From Myotis daubentonii (taxonomy: Eukaryota; Chordata; Mammalia; Chiroptera; Vespertilionidae): 64,000 nucleotides of DNA. The stretch's first letter is position 1, and each line of letters opens with the position of its first letter. The stretch covers positions 66,848,787-66,912,786 of the forward strand of contig NC_081842.1 in the NCBI RefSeq assembly GCF_963259705.1. The letters run 5' to 3'. The notes under the pieces were generated by a model. The model was not told where the DNA came from and did no database searches. It saw only the letters and a list, made by a program, of their open reading frames with translations. The position numbers and the translations under genes are program-made. Below are positions 1 to 11,065 of the stretch, piece after piece.

Positions 1-580
1 ATTTCTTCCAACAGTGTTTATTAGCTTTCAGTAACCATGTCTTATAGTTCTTTTCTTAAAGTTATTCCCAAGTATTTTATTCTTTTTGATGTTATTGTAA
101 ATAAACTGGGGTGGGGTTTTTGTTTTTTGGTTTTTGTTTTTCTTTTTGGATTGTTCATTGTGAGCATACAGAAATATAATTGATTTTTGTGTTTTGATAA
201 TGTATCCTGAAACCTTGCTGAACTTATTAGTTCTAATAGGTATATATTGGCTTCCTTAGAAATATATATATATATGTCATCTGACAAATGGAGATAGTTT
301 TATTTCTTCATTTTTTTAATCTGGATGTGTTTTACCTTTATTTTTCTTCCCTAATTTCCCTGGCTAGAACCTTCAATACAATGTTGGCTAGAAAGGACAT
401 CCTTGTCTTATTCCTGACCTTAGGAAGAAAGCACTGGCCTTTCACCATTAAATATATCAGCTGTTAGCTATTTCAGGTCAAAGAAATTCCCTGCTAATCC
501 TAGTTTGTTTTGTTTTTCATCAGGAAAGAATGTTGTCAAATACTTATTCTGTATTGATTGAGATGATTTTTGTTTTGTTT

Positions 581-785
581 TTTAAAATATTTTCATTGAT
601 GTCAGAAAGGAAAGGTGAGAGAGAGATGGGAACATCAATGAGAGAGAATCATTGATTGGCTGCCTCCTGCAGGCCCCACCCTGGGGATTGAGCCCACAAC
701 TCAAGCATGTGCCCTGACTGGGAATCGAACCATGAGCTCCTGGTTCCTAGGCCGATGCTCAACCATTGAGCCACGCCAGCCAGGC
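581..785 (-). repeat. VES-type SINE, minus
   Basis: A tRNA-derived bat SINE in reverse orientation. It starts with the A/T-rich tail complement, then AGGAAAGG and GAGAGAGA, and ends with the complement of the tRNA-like head (GCCAGCCAGGC). The B-box complement (GGAATCGAACC) is present near 721-731. It sits inside the antisense L1. Confidence 0.85.
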
Positions 786-1443
786 ATGTCCTCTATTCTA
801 CTAATATAGTGTATTACATTGATTGATTTTCATATGTTGAATAAACCTTGTACAAATCTCATTTAGTTCTAGAATATAATCTTTACTGATGTTGCTGGAT
901 TTTGTTTGCTAACATTTTGTTGAGGATTTTTGTTTCTATATTCATAGACATAATGAACATAAACACCGTAGTTTTCTTGTGATATTATTGGTATGATTTT
1001 GATATTCAAGGTAATACTGGACTCAGAGTGGGTTGATAAGTGTTCCCTCCTCTTATATTTTTGGAATACTTTGTGAAGGATTGGTGTCTATTCTACTGTA
1101 AACATTTTGCAGAATTCACCAATGAAGCTATCTGGGTCTGGGTTTTTTCTTTGTGGGTAGATTTTTTATTATTAATTCAGTCTCTTTCCTGCTATCAGTC
1201 TATTCAGATTTTCTATTTCTACTTGAGTCAGTTTCAACAGTTTGTGACTTTCTAGGTTTTTGTCCACTTAATTTGACTAATTTGTTGGTCAATTTAGCTA
1301 AAGTTTTGTCCATTTTGTTGATCTTTTCAAATAAAGAACTTTGGGTTCTGTTGATTCTATTTTTCTATTCTCTATTTCATTCATTTTTCTATTCTCTAAT
1401 TCATTCATTTCTGTTCCAATCTTTGTCATTTCTTTGCTTCTGT

Positions 1444-1446
<3 letters not shown>

Positions 1447-1502
<56 letters not shown>

Positions 1503-1597
1503 TAATTTGCTGCCTCCCACACACACCAAGAATGGAACCCGTCACCTTTTGGCCTACCTGACAAAGCTCCAAGTAGTTGAACCATACCAGCCAGGGC
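1447..1597 (-). repeat. Degenerate SINE with expanded GA tract, minus
   Basis: A perfect (GA)n tract of about 50 bp (1447-1497) is followed by a decayed reverse SINE head ending in CCAGCCAGGGC. The GA microsatellite arose from the CT-rich body of the SINE. The ORFs that read through it on both strands are artefacts of the dinucleotide repeat. Confidence 0.75.
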
Positions 1598-1670
1598 TCC
1601 TTTTTCTTTCTTAAGGTAGAAAGTTAGGCTATTAATTTGAGATCATTCTTCTTTTTTAATATAGGGGGAG

Positions 1671-1850
1671 TTTAAATATTTAAATTGATTTTAGAGAGAG
1701 AGGAAGGGGAGAAAGAGAGACATTGATTCATTGCTCCACCTATCCATGAATTCATTGGTTGCTTCCTTTATGTGCCCTGACCAGGGATCAAGCCCAAAAC
1801 CTTGGCATACTGGGAAAATGCTCTAACCAAACGAGCTACCCAGCCAGGGC
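1671..1850 (-). repeat. VES-type SINE, minus, diverged
   Basis: Reverse SINE with tail at left (TTTAAATTGATTTTAGAGAG) and head at right (CAGCCAGGGC at 1841-1850). A short TTAATAT duplication on both sides may be what is left of its target-site duplication. It is more diverged than the other SINEs here. Confidence 0.75.
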
Positions 1851-3036
1851 TTAATATGTGTTTACAGTTATAAATCCCCATCTAAGCACTGCTTTAGCTG
1901 TATCTCATAAATTTTGGTATGTGTGTTTTTGTTTTCATTTAACTCAAAGTATTTTCTAATTTTCCCTTTCTTTCACCCATTGGTTATTTAGGAGTGTTCT
2001 GTTTAATATCTACTTTTTGTGAATTCCCCAAATTTCCTTCTGTTACTGATTTCTAATTTCATTCCTTGGTGGTCAGAGAGCATATTTTATATTATTTTAA
2101 TACGTCTGAATATATTAAAGCTTGCTTTATGATCTAGCATATGGTCTGTTCTGGAGAATGTTCCATGTATACTTGAGAAGGATGTGTATTCTGAGTGGAG
2201 TGTCCCAAAGATATCTTTTTATTAGTTCTAGTTAGCTTACAATTTTCTTCGAGTCTTCTTTTCCTTTTTGATTTTCTGTCTGGTTGTGTTATCCATCACT
2301 CAAAGGGAGGTATTGAAAGCTCCAACAATTATTGCTGAATTATCTATTTCTCCATTTGATTCTGACAGTGTTTGTTTCATGTATTTTAGAGCTCTGTTAC
2401 TAGGTGCATATAAGTCTATAATTATTATCAATTCCAGACATATTTATCCTTTTATTTTTATAAAACATTCTTCCTTGTCTCTATTAATTTTTGTCTGATA
2501 TTACTATAGTAATAACTCTCTTTTGGTTATTGTCTATATGGTATATATTTTTCCATGCTTTTATGTTTCATCAGTTTATGCCTTTAAATCTAATGTGTCT
2601 CTTATATACAGCATATAGGTGCATCATATTTTTTTATTCATTCTGCCTGTCTCTATCTTATATTGAAGTTTTTAATCCATTTAACAATTTAATGTACTAT
2701 CTGCAATTTTGCTATTTTTTTCTATGTCATGTCTTTTTTGCCCTTCTATTCCTCCATTACTGCCTTCTTATGTGTTACAGATAGTGCTAGTGTACCACTT
2801 AAAGTCATTTAAAGTTTCTTTTATTTACTTCTAAAGTTATTTTCTTGGTGGTTACCCTGGGGATTACAATTAATATCTTAACTCATAACTACTAGTTTCT
2901 TCTTGGAATTTAAATAGTCTAGTCAACATTAAGTCCAGAAAAATGAAAAGGAACTTTTCAACTCACAAACACTGTTTAGGTAAACGCTGGGAGGCTGCTG
3001 TGATAATAAGTACCTGCCTTTGGTATGAACACTTAC

Positions 3037-3117
3037 CTTGTCTAATAGTGCATTCTGCCACAATCTAAAGATACTGAGGTAACTTCTATCCCTGGCGCCA
3101 AAAGATGTAAAGAAAAA
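3037..3117 (-). CDS. GRAMD1C: GRAMD1C exon 6 (end of GRAM domain)
   Basis: An 81-nt exon read on the minus strand. A pyrimidine-rich acceptor ending TTTTCAG lies at 3118-3120 and beyond, and a consensus GTAAGTG donor lies just left of 3037. It encodes 27 residues that begin FFFTSFGARDRSY and end RLWQNALLDK, starting and ending in phase 0. This SFGARDRSY...FRLWQN block is the conserved C-terminal part of the GRAM domain in the GRAMD1/Aster family. The LSIFRLWQN...LLDK form fits GRAMD1C better than GRAMD1A or GRAMD1B as I recall them. It continues directly from the exon at 6112-6207. The next exon of the gene is not visible between here and the left edge, which is filled by old L1. Confidence 0.93.
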
Positions 3118-3587
3118 CTGAAAATAAAAAGAGTAGGATAATTTTAGTGACATTTTAAAAAGGGGGAAAGTATCTGACATGAAGCTCTGCTGGCATTTGC
3201 TATGGTCAAAGCAAACTAGTAAGTCACCACCGCCTACTTTATACACTCTTTTTAACTTTTTGTTACAATAGATGAAAAACAGGTAATTTTTGCATGGACA
3301 AGGTGTCTTTCACATTGTATCTTACAGCAAATACAATTTCATCAATATTTACTAGGGAAAGGAGCTTGAAATAGGTTGCTATTTATGTTCATCGTAGTTT
3401 AACTATGAAAATCAATCTAAATAAATTTATGGAAAAAATTAAAATTTTATTTATTCTAAACTTTGCAAAGAGATGTGATTTGGTAGCCCTTTGAGACAAG
3501 TATAAACAAAGAATATGAAAAAATACAGTGGATTTCAGAGATAAATTAATTTTTAAGGATCGTAATTTTAAATTATATCATCTTTCA

Positions 3588-3797
3588 CCTGGCTGGCATG
3601 GCTCAGTAGTTTAATATTGACCTATGAACCAGGAGGTCACGGTTCAATTCCTGGTCAGGGCACATGCCCGGGTTGTGCCCTCATCCCCAGTGTGGGGTGT
3701 GCAAGAGGCAGCCAATCAATGATTCTCTCTCATCATTGATGTTTCTCTCTCTCTCACTCTCCCTTCCTCCCTGAAATCAATAAAAGTACATTTTTTT
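3588..3797 (+). repeat. VES-type SINE, plus
   Basis: Full SINE with tRNA-like head (CCTGGCTGGCATGGCTCAGT), CT-rich body and tail GAAATCAATAAAA. It is flanked by a clear target-site duplication, AAATTATATCATCTTTCA, seen just before 3588 and again after 3797, so it was inserted by L1-type target-primed reverse transcription. Confidence 0.92.
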
Positions 3798-4098
3798 AAA
3801 TTATATCATCTTTCATAGTCTCAAATATCTAGAAATATCTAATCTCTGCTAATTATACATATAAAACACCCATATTAACAATAAACTTTGCTTTGAATTT
3901 TGTAAGAGAGAAATAGCATGTTTCAACCTGTAAGTCTGTTTGCATGTAACCCCATTTCTTCCTATGCATTTAAGTGGATTTTTGTAGTCACATTTTAATA
4001 TAGGCTCTTATGAAAAAATCTGACAAGTGGCAGCACTAACTATAGTTTCTGTGTATCATCTCTTCCCTTCCCCTAGTTTGTGACTTTTTATGATTAAA

Positions 4099-5339
4099 CT
4101 AGGGGCCCGGTGCACGAAATTCGTGCACTGGGTGTGTGTGTGGGGGGGGGCTGTCCCTCAGCCCAGCCTGCCCCCTCTCACATACTGGGAGCCCTCAGGC
4201 GTTGACCCCCATCACCCTCCAATCGCAGGATCAGCCCCTTGCCCAAGCCTGACGCCTCTAACAGAGGCGTCAGGCCTGGGCAGGGGACCCTCATTTCCCC
4301 CCATCACTGGTTCTGCCCCCAGCCCAGGCCTGATGCCTCTGGCCCAGGCATCAGGCCTGGGCAGGGGACCCCCAGACCCCTCCGATTGCTGGCTCTGCCC
4401 CTTGCCCAGGCCTGATGCCTCGGCCAGAGGCGTAGACCCCCATCACCCTCCAATCGCCTGATCGGCCCCTTGCCCAGGCCTGAGGCCTCCGCCAGCGGTG
4501 TCAGGCTTGGACAGGGGACCCCCATCTCCCCCTGATCACTGGCTCTGGCCCCCGCCCAGGCCTGAGGCCTCTGGCCCAGGAATCATGCCTGGGCAGGGGA
4601 CCCCCATCTCCCTCTGATCACTTGCTCCACCCCCCGCCCAAGCCTGACGCCTCTGACCCAGGCTTCAGGCCTGGGCAAGGGGACCATCATATCCCCCCAA
4701 TCCCCGGCTCCGCCCCCCACCCAGGCCTGATGTCTCGGCCAGAGGAGTTGACCCTTATCACCCTCCGAACACCAATCACCGGATCGGCCCCTTGACCAGG
4801 CCTGAGGCCTCCGGCAGAGGTGTCAGGCCTGGGCAGGGGACCCCCAGCTCCCCGTGGTTGCAGGCTCCGCCCCTGCCCAGGCCTAATGCCTCTGGCCTAG
4901 GCGTCTGGCCCGGGCAGCGGGGACCTGCAGCTGCAGCGGCCCCGCGATCATGGCCTCCGCTTTAGGCCCAGGCAAGGGACCCCTAGCTCCCGGGACTGCC
5001 AGCTTCGACCGTGTCCAGCTCCCATCGCTGGCTCCACCCCTACTTCCTGCTATCACTGGCCAGGGCAGCAAAGGCACCTGATTCTCCGAAGGCCCTGTTG
5101 CCCTTCCCCCCAGCTCTTAGCTCCCCCCTGGGTTTCCAATCACTGTCAGTGGCAGGGGGCTTCTTCCTGCTTTCCCTTTCACCTCCCTGCATTGTGCCTA
5201 CATATGCAAATTAACCGCCATCTTGTTGGCAGTTAACTGCCAATCTTAGTTGGCAGTTAATTTGCATATAGCCCTGATTAGCCAATGAAAAGGGTATCGT
5301 CGTACGCCAATTACCATTTTTCTCTTTTATTAGATAGGA
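4099..5339 (-). mobile_element. Helitron (HeliBat-type, non-autonomous), minus
   Basis: The element lies on the minus strand. Its 3' end is at left: CTAG at 4099-4102 preceded by host A, next to a palindrome TGCACGAA/TTCGTGCA. Its 5' end is at right: complement TCCTATCTAATAAAAGAGAA with host T at 5340. Insertion between A and T without a duplication, a subterminal 3' hairpin and the CTAG end are diagnostic of Helitrons. There is no Rep/helicase ORF. The body is GC-rich and repetitive and contains two short inverted AT-rich stretches near 5215-5270 (TTGGCAGTTAACTGCCAA-like). Close relative of the element at 45892-46930. Confidence 0.88.
4180..4900. repeat. Imperfect GC-rich tandem repeat inside Helitron
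   Basis: Repeated blocks of roughly 110-130 bp built around CAGGCCTGGGCAGGGGACCCCCA, GCCTCTGGCC and CCAGGCCTGA recur about six times. The same blocks appear inverted in the Helitron at 45892-46930. ORFs in both strands here (for example 4090-4461) are by-products of the repeat. Confidence 0.7.
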
Positions 5340-6111
5340 TGTTTATTTCCAGGAATGAGAAAGCTCAGTCCTATGTTTGATTTGCTAAATAAAATATCAA
5401 ACTAATAATATTTCAGGTGTTACATTTTTCATACAAAGATGTTAAAGTATAATTTTCTAATTAATAAATTGAAACCTTGCTATATAATAGTCTCCAAAAA
5501 GCAAACTTTTTATAACAAGAACACAGCTAGGAACTTTTCCAAATAGGATTATATACATAACATGTGACCTAATGTCACACACAGAGCCCTAATCAATTTT
5601 CCAGATGGGTATAGAAAGATTCTTCATATATCTCCATTAAGAAATGGCAGATATTACAGGTGGATAATATAAATGATGGCGGTTAAAGATAATTCCCATC
5701 CTAAAATATTATTTAAATGATTGTGTTTAATTGTATGCTACCCAAACCTCTGTTCACCAGAATCATTTGTTTGTATTACTTGCTATTATGCATTAAAAAA
5801 AAAATTATAGAATTATTACTGTATTAGAAATAATAAGGATGGTTTGCTAATGCTTAATCTATCTATTTCTTATAATGAAGAAATGATAAATATGGAATAA
5901 AGTTCTCTTTAACTATAAAGTACAAAAATGTTAGCAGTCATTTAACCATCAATAAGTATTTAAGTATACAGAAATCTAGCATGAAATTCAATGTATTTGA
6001 TTAGATATCCATAATTCTAAGAAGAATTGCTTATATTCCTAACACTGATGATTAGTATAGGCAGATTTTCTCCACATTATGTAATAAGGCAAAGGCAGAA
6101 AAGTTCTTCAC
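5340..6111. other. GRAMD1C intron 5, unique AT-rich sequence
   Basis: Between the Helitron and exon 5 I see no coding signal, RNA gene or recognisable repeat. It is ordinary AT-rich intron. Confidence 0.6.
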
Positions 6112-6207
6112 CTTTTCACTGTTGGTAGCGATCTGGATAGCATTTGGGATGAGTCGAGCAGTTTTCTCCTTGGTCATGAAGGTTATGTTTTTTAAAGCAA
6201 TAGAAAT
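6112..6207 (-). CDS. GRAMD1C: GRAMD1C exon 5 (GRAM domain core)
   Basis: A 96-nt, phase-0 exon on the minus strand encoding 32 residues, beginning ISIALKNITFMTKEKTARL and ending IATNSEK. The acceptor is AG at 6208-6209. The donor is GTGAAG, weaker than the GTAAG of the other exons. The KNI..M.KEKTA..IPNAI pattern is the central beta-strand region of the GRAM (PH-like) domain, which in Aster proteins senses phosphatidylserine and accessible cholesterol at the plasma membrane. Only 554 nt separate it from exon 4, and the reading frame joins cleanly on both sides. Confidence 0.95.
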
Positions 6208-6761
6208 CTAAATACACAAAAGGAAAAAAATTTCAAAATGAATTTTTTTTTCATAATACATATAACACAAAACACCAAGTATTACATCAATTTAACCCAA
6301 ACTAGAAAAACCTAAAGGAGTTCATATTAAGTACATGTTTGTTTTTTCTCAGAAAAACAGAGTCAGCAGTCAGACACTCTTCCTTTCAGTAATTTCCCGC
6401 TTCAACTCCTATCTCTAACATTAGGATGAAGTGTGAAAAGACATGTGGGTGTTCATGTTCTACACACACACACACAATTCAGACTGTGATAAGACATGAT
6501 TTTGGCAGTCAAAAGGAAGTATAATCAAGTTTTTTTCAATCTGAAATCTTGTATGACATATGTACACATGGAGCTCAAAGTATTAAGAAAAATATACTGC
6601 ACACTTCTACAGCACATATTGTGTTTACATATATACAAGTATAGATATACAAATATATAAAAATTTACTTTAGGATTTAAAGTACATTACTTTTAGGAGT
6701 TCTGTATACATTTCTATCTGCAATTATTTGTATCAACATATCAAATCAAAACATGTCTTAC
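6208..6761. other. GRAMD1C intron 4
   Basis: A short 554-nt intron with no inserted SINE or other repeat apart from a small CA-type run near 6462-6476. It is the only intron of this gene in the window free of mobile elements. Confidence 0.7.
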
Positions 6762-6865
6762 TGTAGTTTCCCATTTGAAGATGTTGCTATGGAAACATAG
6801 CCAGTTTTCTGAAAGGTATAGTCGTCCCTGAAGCAAAATGTCTTTCTGAAGAGCACAAGCATAAT
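6762..6865 (-). CDS. GRAMD1C: GRAMD1C exon 4 (start of GRAM domain)
   Basis: A 104-nt exon on the minus strand. It begins in phase 1 (completing a GAT codon with the last G of exon 3) and ends in phase 0 before a GTAAGAC donor. The residues run DYACALQKDILLQGRLYLS, then ENWLCFHSNIFKWETT. The A..KDILLQGRLYLSENW.CF.SN.F pattern is the classic N-terminal half of a GRAM domain. The acceptor is TTTGTGTAG. Confidence 0.96.
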
Positions 6866-6949
6866 CTACACAAATAAGGAACAGCTTAGTCACAAAAACA
6901 TGGCAACTTAACAAATCCTATACTACTTTAGTACACAGAAAATCATCAC

Positions 6950-7620
6950 TGTTCATTCATTAGTTCATGCGTTCATTCATTCATTTATTCATTTACTCAT
7001 TCGTATTCTTTGTGCACCAGACACTAGGGTTACCAGAAAAGGACCCTGGCCTCATGGAACACAGTCTAGAGGGGAAGGCATACAATAAACAAATAAATGT
7101 ATAAGTATAATGACCAAAGTTTAGAGAAAGCTCTGAGAGAATATAACAAGGCATCCATAGGTATGGGGGTGGGGCAGTTAGGAAGTTAATCAGGAAAAGT
7201 TTTCCAGAAAAAGTAATCTTTAAACTGAGACCTAAAGATCAATAAAGGGTCAGCAAGACCATGAGGGAACAAACAGTATTTACAAAGGCCCCATGGTAGA
7301 AAGAAGCACAGCACATTTAAGCTACTATATACAAAGACAGATCTCGGTCCTGGAGAAGCTAGGCAAGGGAGCGTGTCTCAGGCCCTGGTGAGCTGTGGCC
7401 CTGATGAGAAGCCCCTGATAAGTTTTAAGTGGAAGGGGCATGATCAGTTGTATCTTTATTCACACTGGGAGAATGGATTCAGATAAATCAGTTGGAAATC
7501 CAAGGGAAAACTGACGGTGGCCCAGACCAAAAGATGACAGTATTAAGAGAAAGAAGTAGGTAGATTCAAAAATATTAAGAGGTAGTACTGATGGAAAATT
7601 GGTGATTAATCAGATGTTGG
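6950..7620 (-). repeat. Old interspersed repeat, L2/CR1-like, antisense
   Basis: It starts with TTCATTCATTCATTTATTCA and continues through CCTGGCCTCATGGAACA, ACAATAAACAAATAAAT and AAACTGAGACCTAAAG. From memory these resemble the antisense of the 3' end of the ancient L2 family. The exact family is tentative. A (GT)n run follows at about 7651-7682. Confidence 0.5.
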
Positions 7621-7650
7621 ACAAAGGGGAGGGAGGGATAACGCCAACAA

Positions 7651-7682
7651 GTGTGTGAGTGTGTGTGTGTGTGTGTGTGTGT
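7651..7682. repeat. (GT)n microsatellite
   Basis: About 30 bp of GTGTGTGAGT followed by pure GT. Confidence 0.9.
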
Positions 7683-8194
7683 TAGTTTGTTTTTTAAAGT
7701 TGATCCTCTCCACACCAGCATTAAAATCCAGCAAAATCAGGAGTATTGGTAAATGCCACTGCCTATAACAAGTTAATGCCATGCTTCTAAGATTAAGATC
7801 TGACTCTTTGGCTAATGTAAATACTAGTAGTATTGCTAAATTACCAATTATACAAGATATAAAAGGCTGCTATGAGGAGATTTAGTTAAACTGATAAATT
7901 TTAAAACTATATATACAGTGATTAGGAATTTTAGGAAAACTTGTGGAGGTTATAAACCTCAAAATATTTAAGTTTAGTCATTAAAATTCTAAGCAAATAC
8001 TGAAAATTGAGCAAAGTAATGCACTCTTTCAAAATGCTTCCTTCAGCAAAACAAAACTGAGATGCCACCAAACAAAAAATCCTAGCAAATAATTAAGCAG
8101 ATTAAGTTACTCATTTACTAGTATGCATTTCTAAAACAGATTGGGCTAAAGATCACCTTGAGATGTTCTGAAGTTTTTAGCGAAACCACTGACA

Positions 8195-8367
8195 CATGCT
8201 TCTCAAATTTCACATCAGAAATATCTGGCAGATTTATTAAAACACAGCTTGCTGGGCCCTGCCCCCAGAGCTTCTGATTAAATGTCTGGGCTGGGATGAA
8301 GAGTTTGCATGTGAAACAAGTTCCCAGGTGATGCCAACATGGCTGCTCTGTGGACCACATTAACTAT
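8195..8367 (+). repeat. MER20-like ancient hAT relic
   Basis: The order of motifs fits the placental MER20/MER5 type of old hAT repeat: TTCTCAAATTT, AACACAGCTTGCTGGGCCC, GCTTCTGATTAAATGTCTGGG, TTTGCATGTGAAACAAG, TTCCCAGGTGATGCC and GGACCACATT. It is well diverged. Assignment is from remembered consensus. Confidence 0.65.
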
Positions 8368-8411
8368 GTACAAAGCCACAGTGAGCAACTGGATTATTTT
8401 AATTGGAGATT

Positions 8412-8611
8412 NNNNNNNNNNNNNNNNNNNNNNNNNNNNNNNNNNNNNNNNNNNNNNNNNNNNNNNNNNNNNNNNNNNNNNNNNNNNNNNNNNNNNNNNN
8501 NNNNNNNNNNNNNNNNNNNNNNNNNNNNNNNNNNNNNNNNNNNNNNNNNNNNNNNNNNNNNNNNNNNNNNNNNNNNNNNNNNNNNNNNNNNNNNNNNNNN
8601 NNNNNNNNNNN
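8412..8611. other. Assembly gap of 200 N
   Basis: Exactly 200 N, probably a placeholder. A SINE tail resumes directly after it (8612), so a SINE probably lies in the gap. ORFs spanning it are not real. Confidence 0.98.
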
Positions 8612-8662
8612 CTAAAAATCAATGGAAAAAATATCCTCAGGTGAGGATTAACAAAAATAAAA
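8612..8662 (+). repeat. SINE tail after the gap, plus
   Basis: CTAAAAATCAATGGAAAAA followed by ATATCCTCAGGTGAGGATTAA is the tail of the second SINE subtype seen at 12150-12190 and 63235-63280. Its head is missing in the gap. Confidence 0.75.
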
Positions 8663-8690
8663 AATCATTTTATGGGTTTTTATTACTTTA

Positions 8691-9759
8691 CTAGAGGCCC
8701 GGCGCACAAAAATTTGTGCACTCAGGAGGAAGGAGGGGTCCCTCAGCTCGACCTGTGCCCTCTCACAGTCTGGGACCCCTCGGGAGATAACGACCTGCTG
8801 GCTTAGGCCTGCTCCCGGGTGGCAGAGGGCAGGCCCAATCCCTAGGTGCAGCCTCTGGTCGGGCTCAGAGCAGGGCCGATTGGGGAATTGGGGCACCGCC
8901 CCCTGTCATGCACAGAGCAGGGTGGATTGGGAAGTTGCGATGCCACCCTCAGTCACGCTCAGGGTAGGGCTGATTGGGGGGTTGGGGCACCGCCCCCTGT
9001 CACACTCAAGGCAGGGTCGATGCGGAGGTTGCAGCGCCACCCCTGTCATGCACAGAGCAGGGCCAATCAGGGGGTTGGGGCGCTGCCCCCTGTCACTCAC
9101 AGAGCAGGGCCCATCAGGGGGGTTGGGACTCCGTACCCTGTCATGCACAGAGCAGGGCGGATCAGGGGGTTGGGGAGCTCCCCCCTGTCACTCACAGAGT
9201 AGGGTTGATAGGGGAGTTGGGGCACCGCCCCCTGTCACACACAGAGCAGGGCGGATCAGGGGGTTGGGGCCCCACACCCTGTCACACTAAGGGCAGGGCC
9301 GATGGGGAGGTTATGGCTCTACCCGTCACACACAGAGCAGGGCCCGTGGGGGGCGGTTGGGGCGTCGCCCTCTATCACCCACAGAGCAGGGCCGATCAGG
9401 GGGTTGGGGCGCTGCCACGGTCACACTCAGGGCAGGGCCGATGGGGAGGTTATGGCTCTACACCGTCACACACTGAGGAGGGCCCATGGGGTGTGGGGGG
9501 TTGGGGCGCCGCACCCTGTCACACACAGAGATGGAGGGCGATCAGGGGGTTGGGGAGCTCCCCCCATCAGGCACAGAGCAGGGCTGATCAGGGGGTTGGG
9601 GCGCCTTCCCCTGTCTCGAGCAGAGCAAGGCCGATAGGGAGGTTGTGGCCCCGCGCCCTGTCACACACAGAGCAGCAGGGTGATCAGGGGGTTTGGGCGC
9701 TGCCCCCTGTCACACTGATCCCGGTGCTGGGAGGCATATTACCCTTTTACTATATAGGA
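8691..9759 (-). mobile_element. Helitron, minus, with internal minisatellite
   Basis: The 3' end is at left (CTAGAGGCCCGGCGCAC at 8691, preceded by host A). The hairpin is decayed to GTGCACAAAAATTTGTGCAC-like. The 5' end is at right (complement TCCTATATAGTAAAAGGG ending at 9759). Most of the body is a tandem array (see 8850-9720). The next Helitron starts immediately at 9760. Confidence 0.85.
8850..9720. repeat. Minisatellite of about 58-60 bp inside Helitron
   Basis: About 15 imperfect copies of a unit containing CACAGAGCAGGGC, GATCAGGGGGTTGGGG and CGCCCCCTGTCAC. Because the unit is near a multiple of three and GC-rich, long open frames appear on the plus strand (for example 8974-9762). These are repeat artefacts and not a gene. 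Confidence 0.88.
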
Positions 9760-11065
9760 TAGAAGCCTGGTGCACAGGTGGGGGCCGGCTGGTTTGCCCT
9801 GAAGGGTGTTCTGGATCAGGGTGGGGGTCCCCACTGGGGTGCCTGGCCAGCCTGGATGAGGGGATGATGGCTGTTTGCAGCTGGTCACACACCCTTCAGG
9901 GTGGGGGTCCCCACTGGGGTGCCTGGCCAGTCTGGGTGAGGGGCTGAGGGCTGTTTTCAGGCTGGCGGGTGACTGAAGCTCCCAACCACTCCTTTTTTTC
10001 TTTTTCTTTTTTATTCTGGGCCAGCTTTAGCTCTGAGGCTCCAGCTCTTTGGCTTCCGCTGCTGAAAGCAGGTTTCTGGCCTTTGTTTACCTTCTGTATT
10101 TGAAACAATGTTGCGATCCTGCTTGCTGAAGCCCGACGACTAAAGCAGGTTTCTGGGGTTTTGTTTAGTGCCAGGGTCCAACCCCAGCAGGTCCAGGGGT
10201 TCCCAAAGGCGTAGACGGAGTCGGCGAAGAAGGAATGACATGGAGACAGCGTTCAGTTGATCAGCAGCCTAGCCAGGATCTCCAGCCAAGTTCTGGTCTC
10301 GATCTCCAGAGAGGTTCTGCTTAGGATCTCTAGCCAGGTTCAGTCACCAGGTTCTAGTCAGGTTCTCTTGCCAATTTCTGTAGTCAGGTTCAGTCCAGGA
10401 TCTTTTGCCATGTTCTCTCCAGCAAAGTTCTTCTGTCTCTAGAGAACGTTCTGTGTAGGTTCTGTGTTCTGAATTCTGTCTCTCACTGTCTTGTTGCATC
10501 TGTATTTATACCAGTTGATTCAATCCTATCAATCTCTATTACAAAGGCTAGGGCGTTTCTTATTTCCATTCCAGGGATTAAAGATTATGTAGCTTAAGCA
10601 TGATTGTTCATAGTTAAAGTGATTATTTACCCACCTGGCACTTAGTTGAGGGGTTTTGTTCCCTCCCTAACTTCAGGGGAAAATCCCTACCTGGGGAAAC
10701 AACCTTTCTCAGAGAGGAGACCTTGGTTAAAACACATAGTGCCAAGAAGGTGAGCAAACATTTTAAGAACAGTATGCCATATATGCCAGGTCCTTTGAAA
10801 CAGCAAGGATGGACCGGCTCCCGGCAGTTTAGCTTCTATATTCGTAACATAGTTGCTTAGAGTTGCAGCTCAGAGGCCTGCAGCAGCAGGCAGGGAACGT
10901 TGGAGTCCTCTGTCACTGAAGCAAGCAAGCCTCATGTTAGTTTCAAGCTGCCTAGCTGCCGGCTGCCATCTTGGCTGGCAGTTTATTTGCATATTGCCCT
11001 GATTAGCCAATGGGAAGGGGAGTGGTCATATGCTAATTACCATGTTTCTCTTTTATTAGATAGGA
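9760..11065 (-). mobile_element. Helitron, minus, split by a solo LTR
   Basis: The 3' end is at left (TAGAAGCCTGGTGCAC, CTAG mutated). The 5' end is at right (complement TCCTATCTAATAAAAGAGAA, with host T at 11066). The left part repeats GGGTGGGGGTCCCCACTGGG twice (9820-9840, 9900-9920). An LTR with its own 6-bp duplication is inserted at 10169-10826. Without it the Helitron is about 640 bp. Confidence 0.8.
10169..10826 (-). mobile_element. Solo LTR, class II ERV family, minus
   Basis: A 658-bp LTR with TG...CA ends, flanked by a perfect 6-bp target duplication GTTTAG (10163-10168 and 10827-10832). On the minus strand it has the TATAAATAC promoter box and the sequence of the LTRs of the provirus at 51768-57954, but lacks a 44-bp segment they carry. 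The R/U5 part contains a degenerate minisatellite (about 10260-10440) shorter than in the other two solo LTRs. No internal viral sequence remains, so LTR-LTR recombination is the likely origin. Confidence 0.9.

Larger units (their letters stand above)
1..2920 (-). repeat. LINE-1 ORF2 remnant, antisense, interrupted by three SINEs
   Basis: Read on the minus strand, this stretch matches typical mammalian L1 ORF2. Near 170-240 it reads as the reverse-transcriptase region (complement of a run encoding a tract like NKSIVFL followed by a lysine-rich stretch). Around 2290-2420 it reads as the endonuclease region (IIIIDLYAPSNRALK-like, then a degraded AGDFNTPL-like motif). Left is therefore 3' and right is 5'. 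Many stops and indels break it, so it is an old dead copy. SINEs have inserted at about 581, 1447 and 1671. It lies in the GRAMD1C intron downstream of the exon at 3037-3117. Confidence 0.85.

Noticed and set aside
1153..1614. 153-codon frame with a poly(Arg-Glu) run
   Set aside because: Runs through antisense L1 and a (GA)n tract of a SINE.
8974..9762. 262-codon plus-strand open frame
   Set aside because: Entirely a translation of the 58-60-bp minisatellite in a Helitron; overlapping frames are open too.
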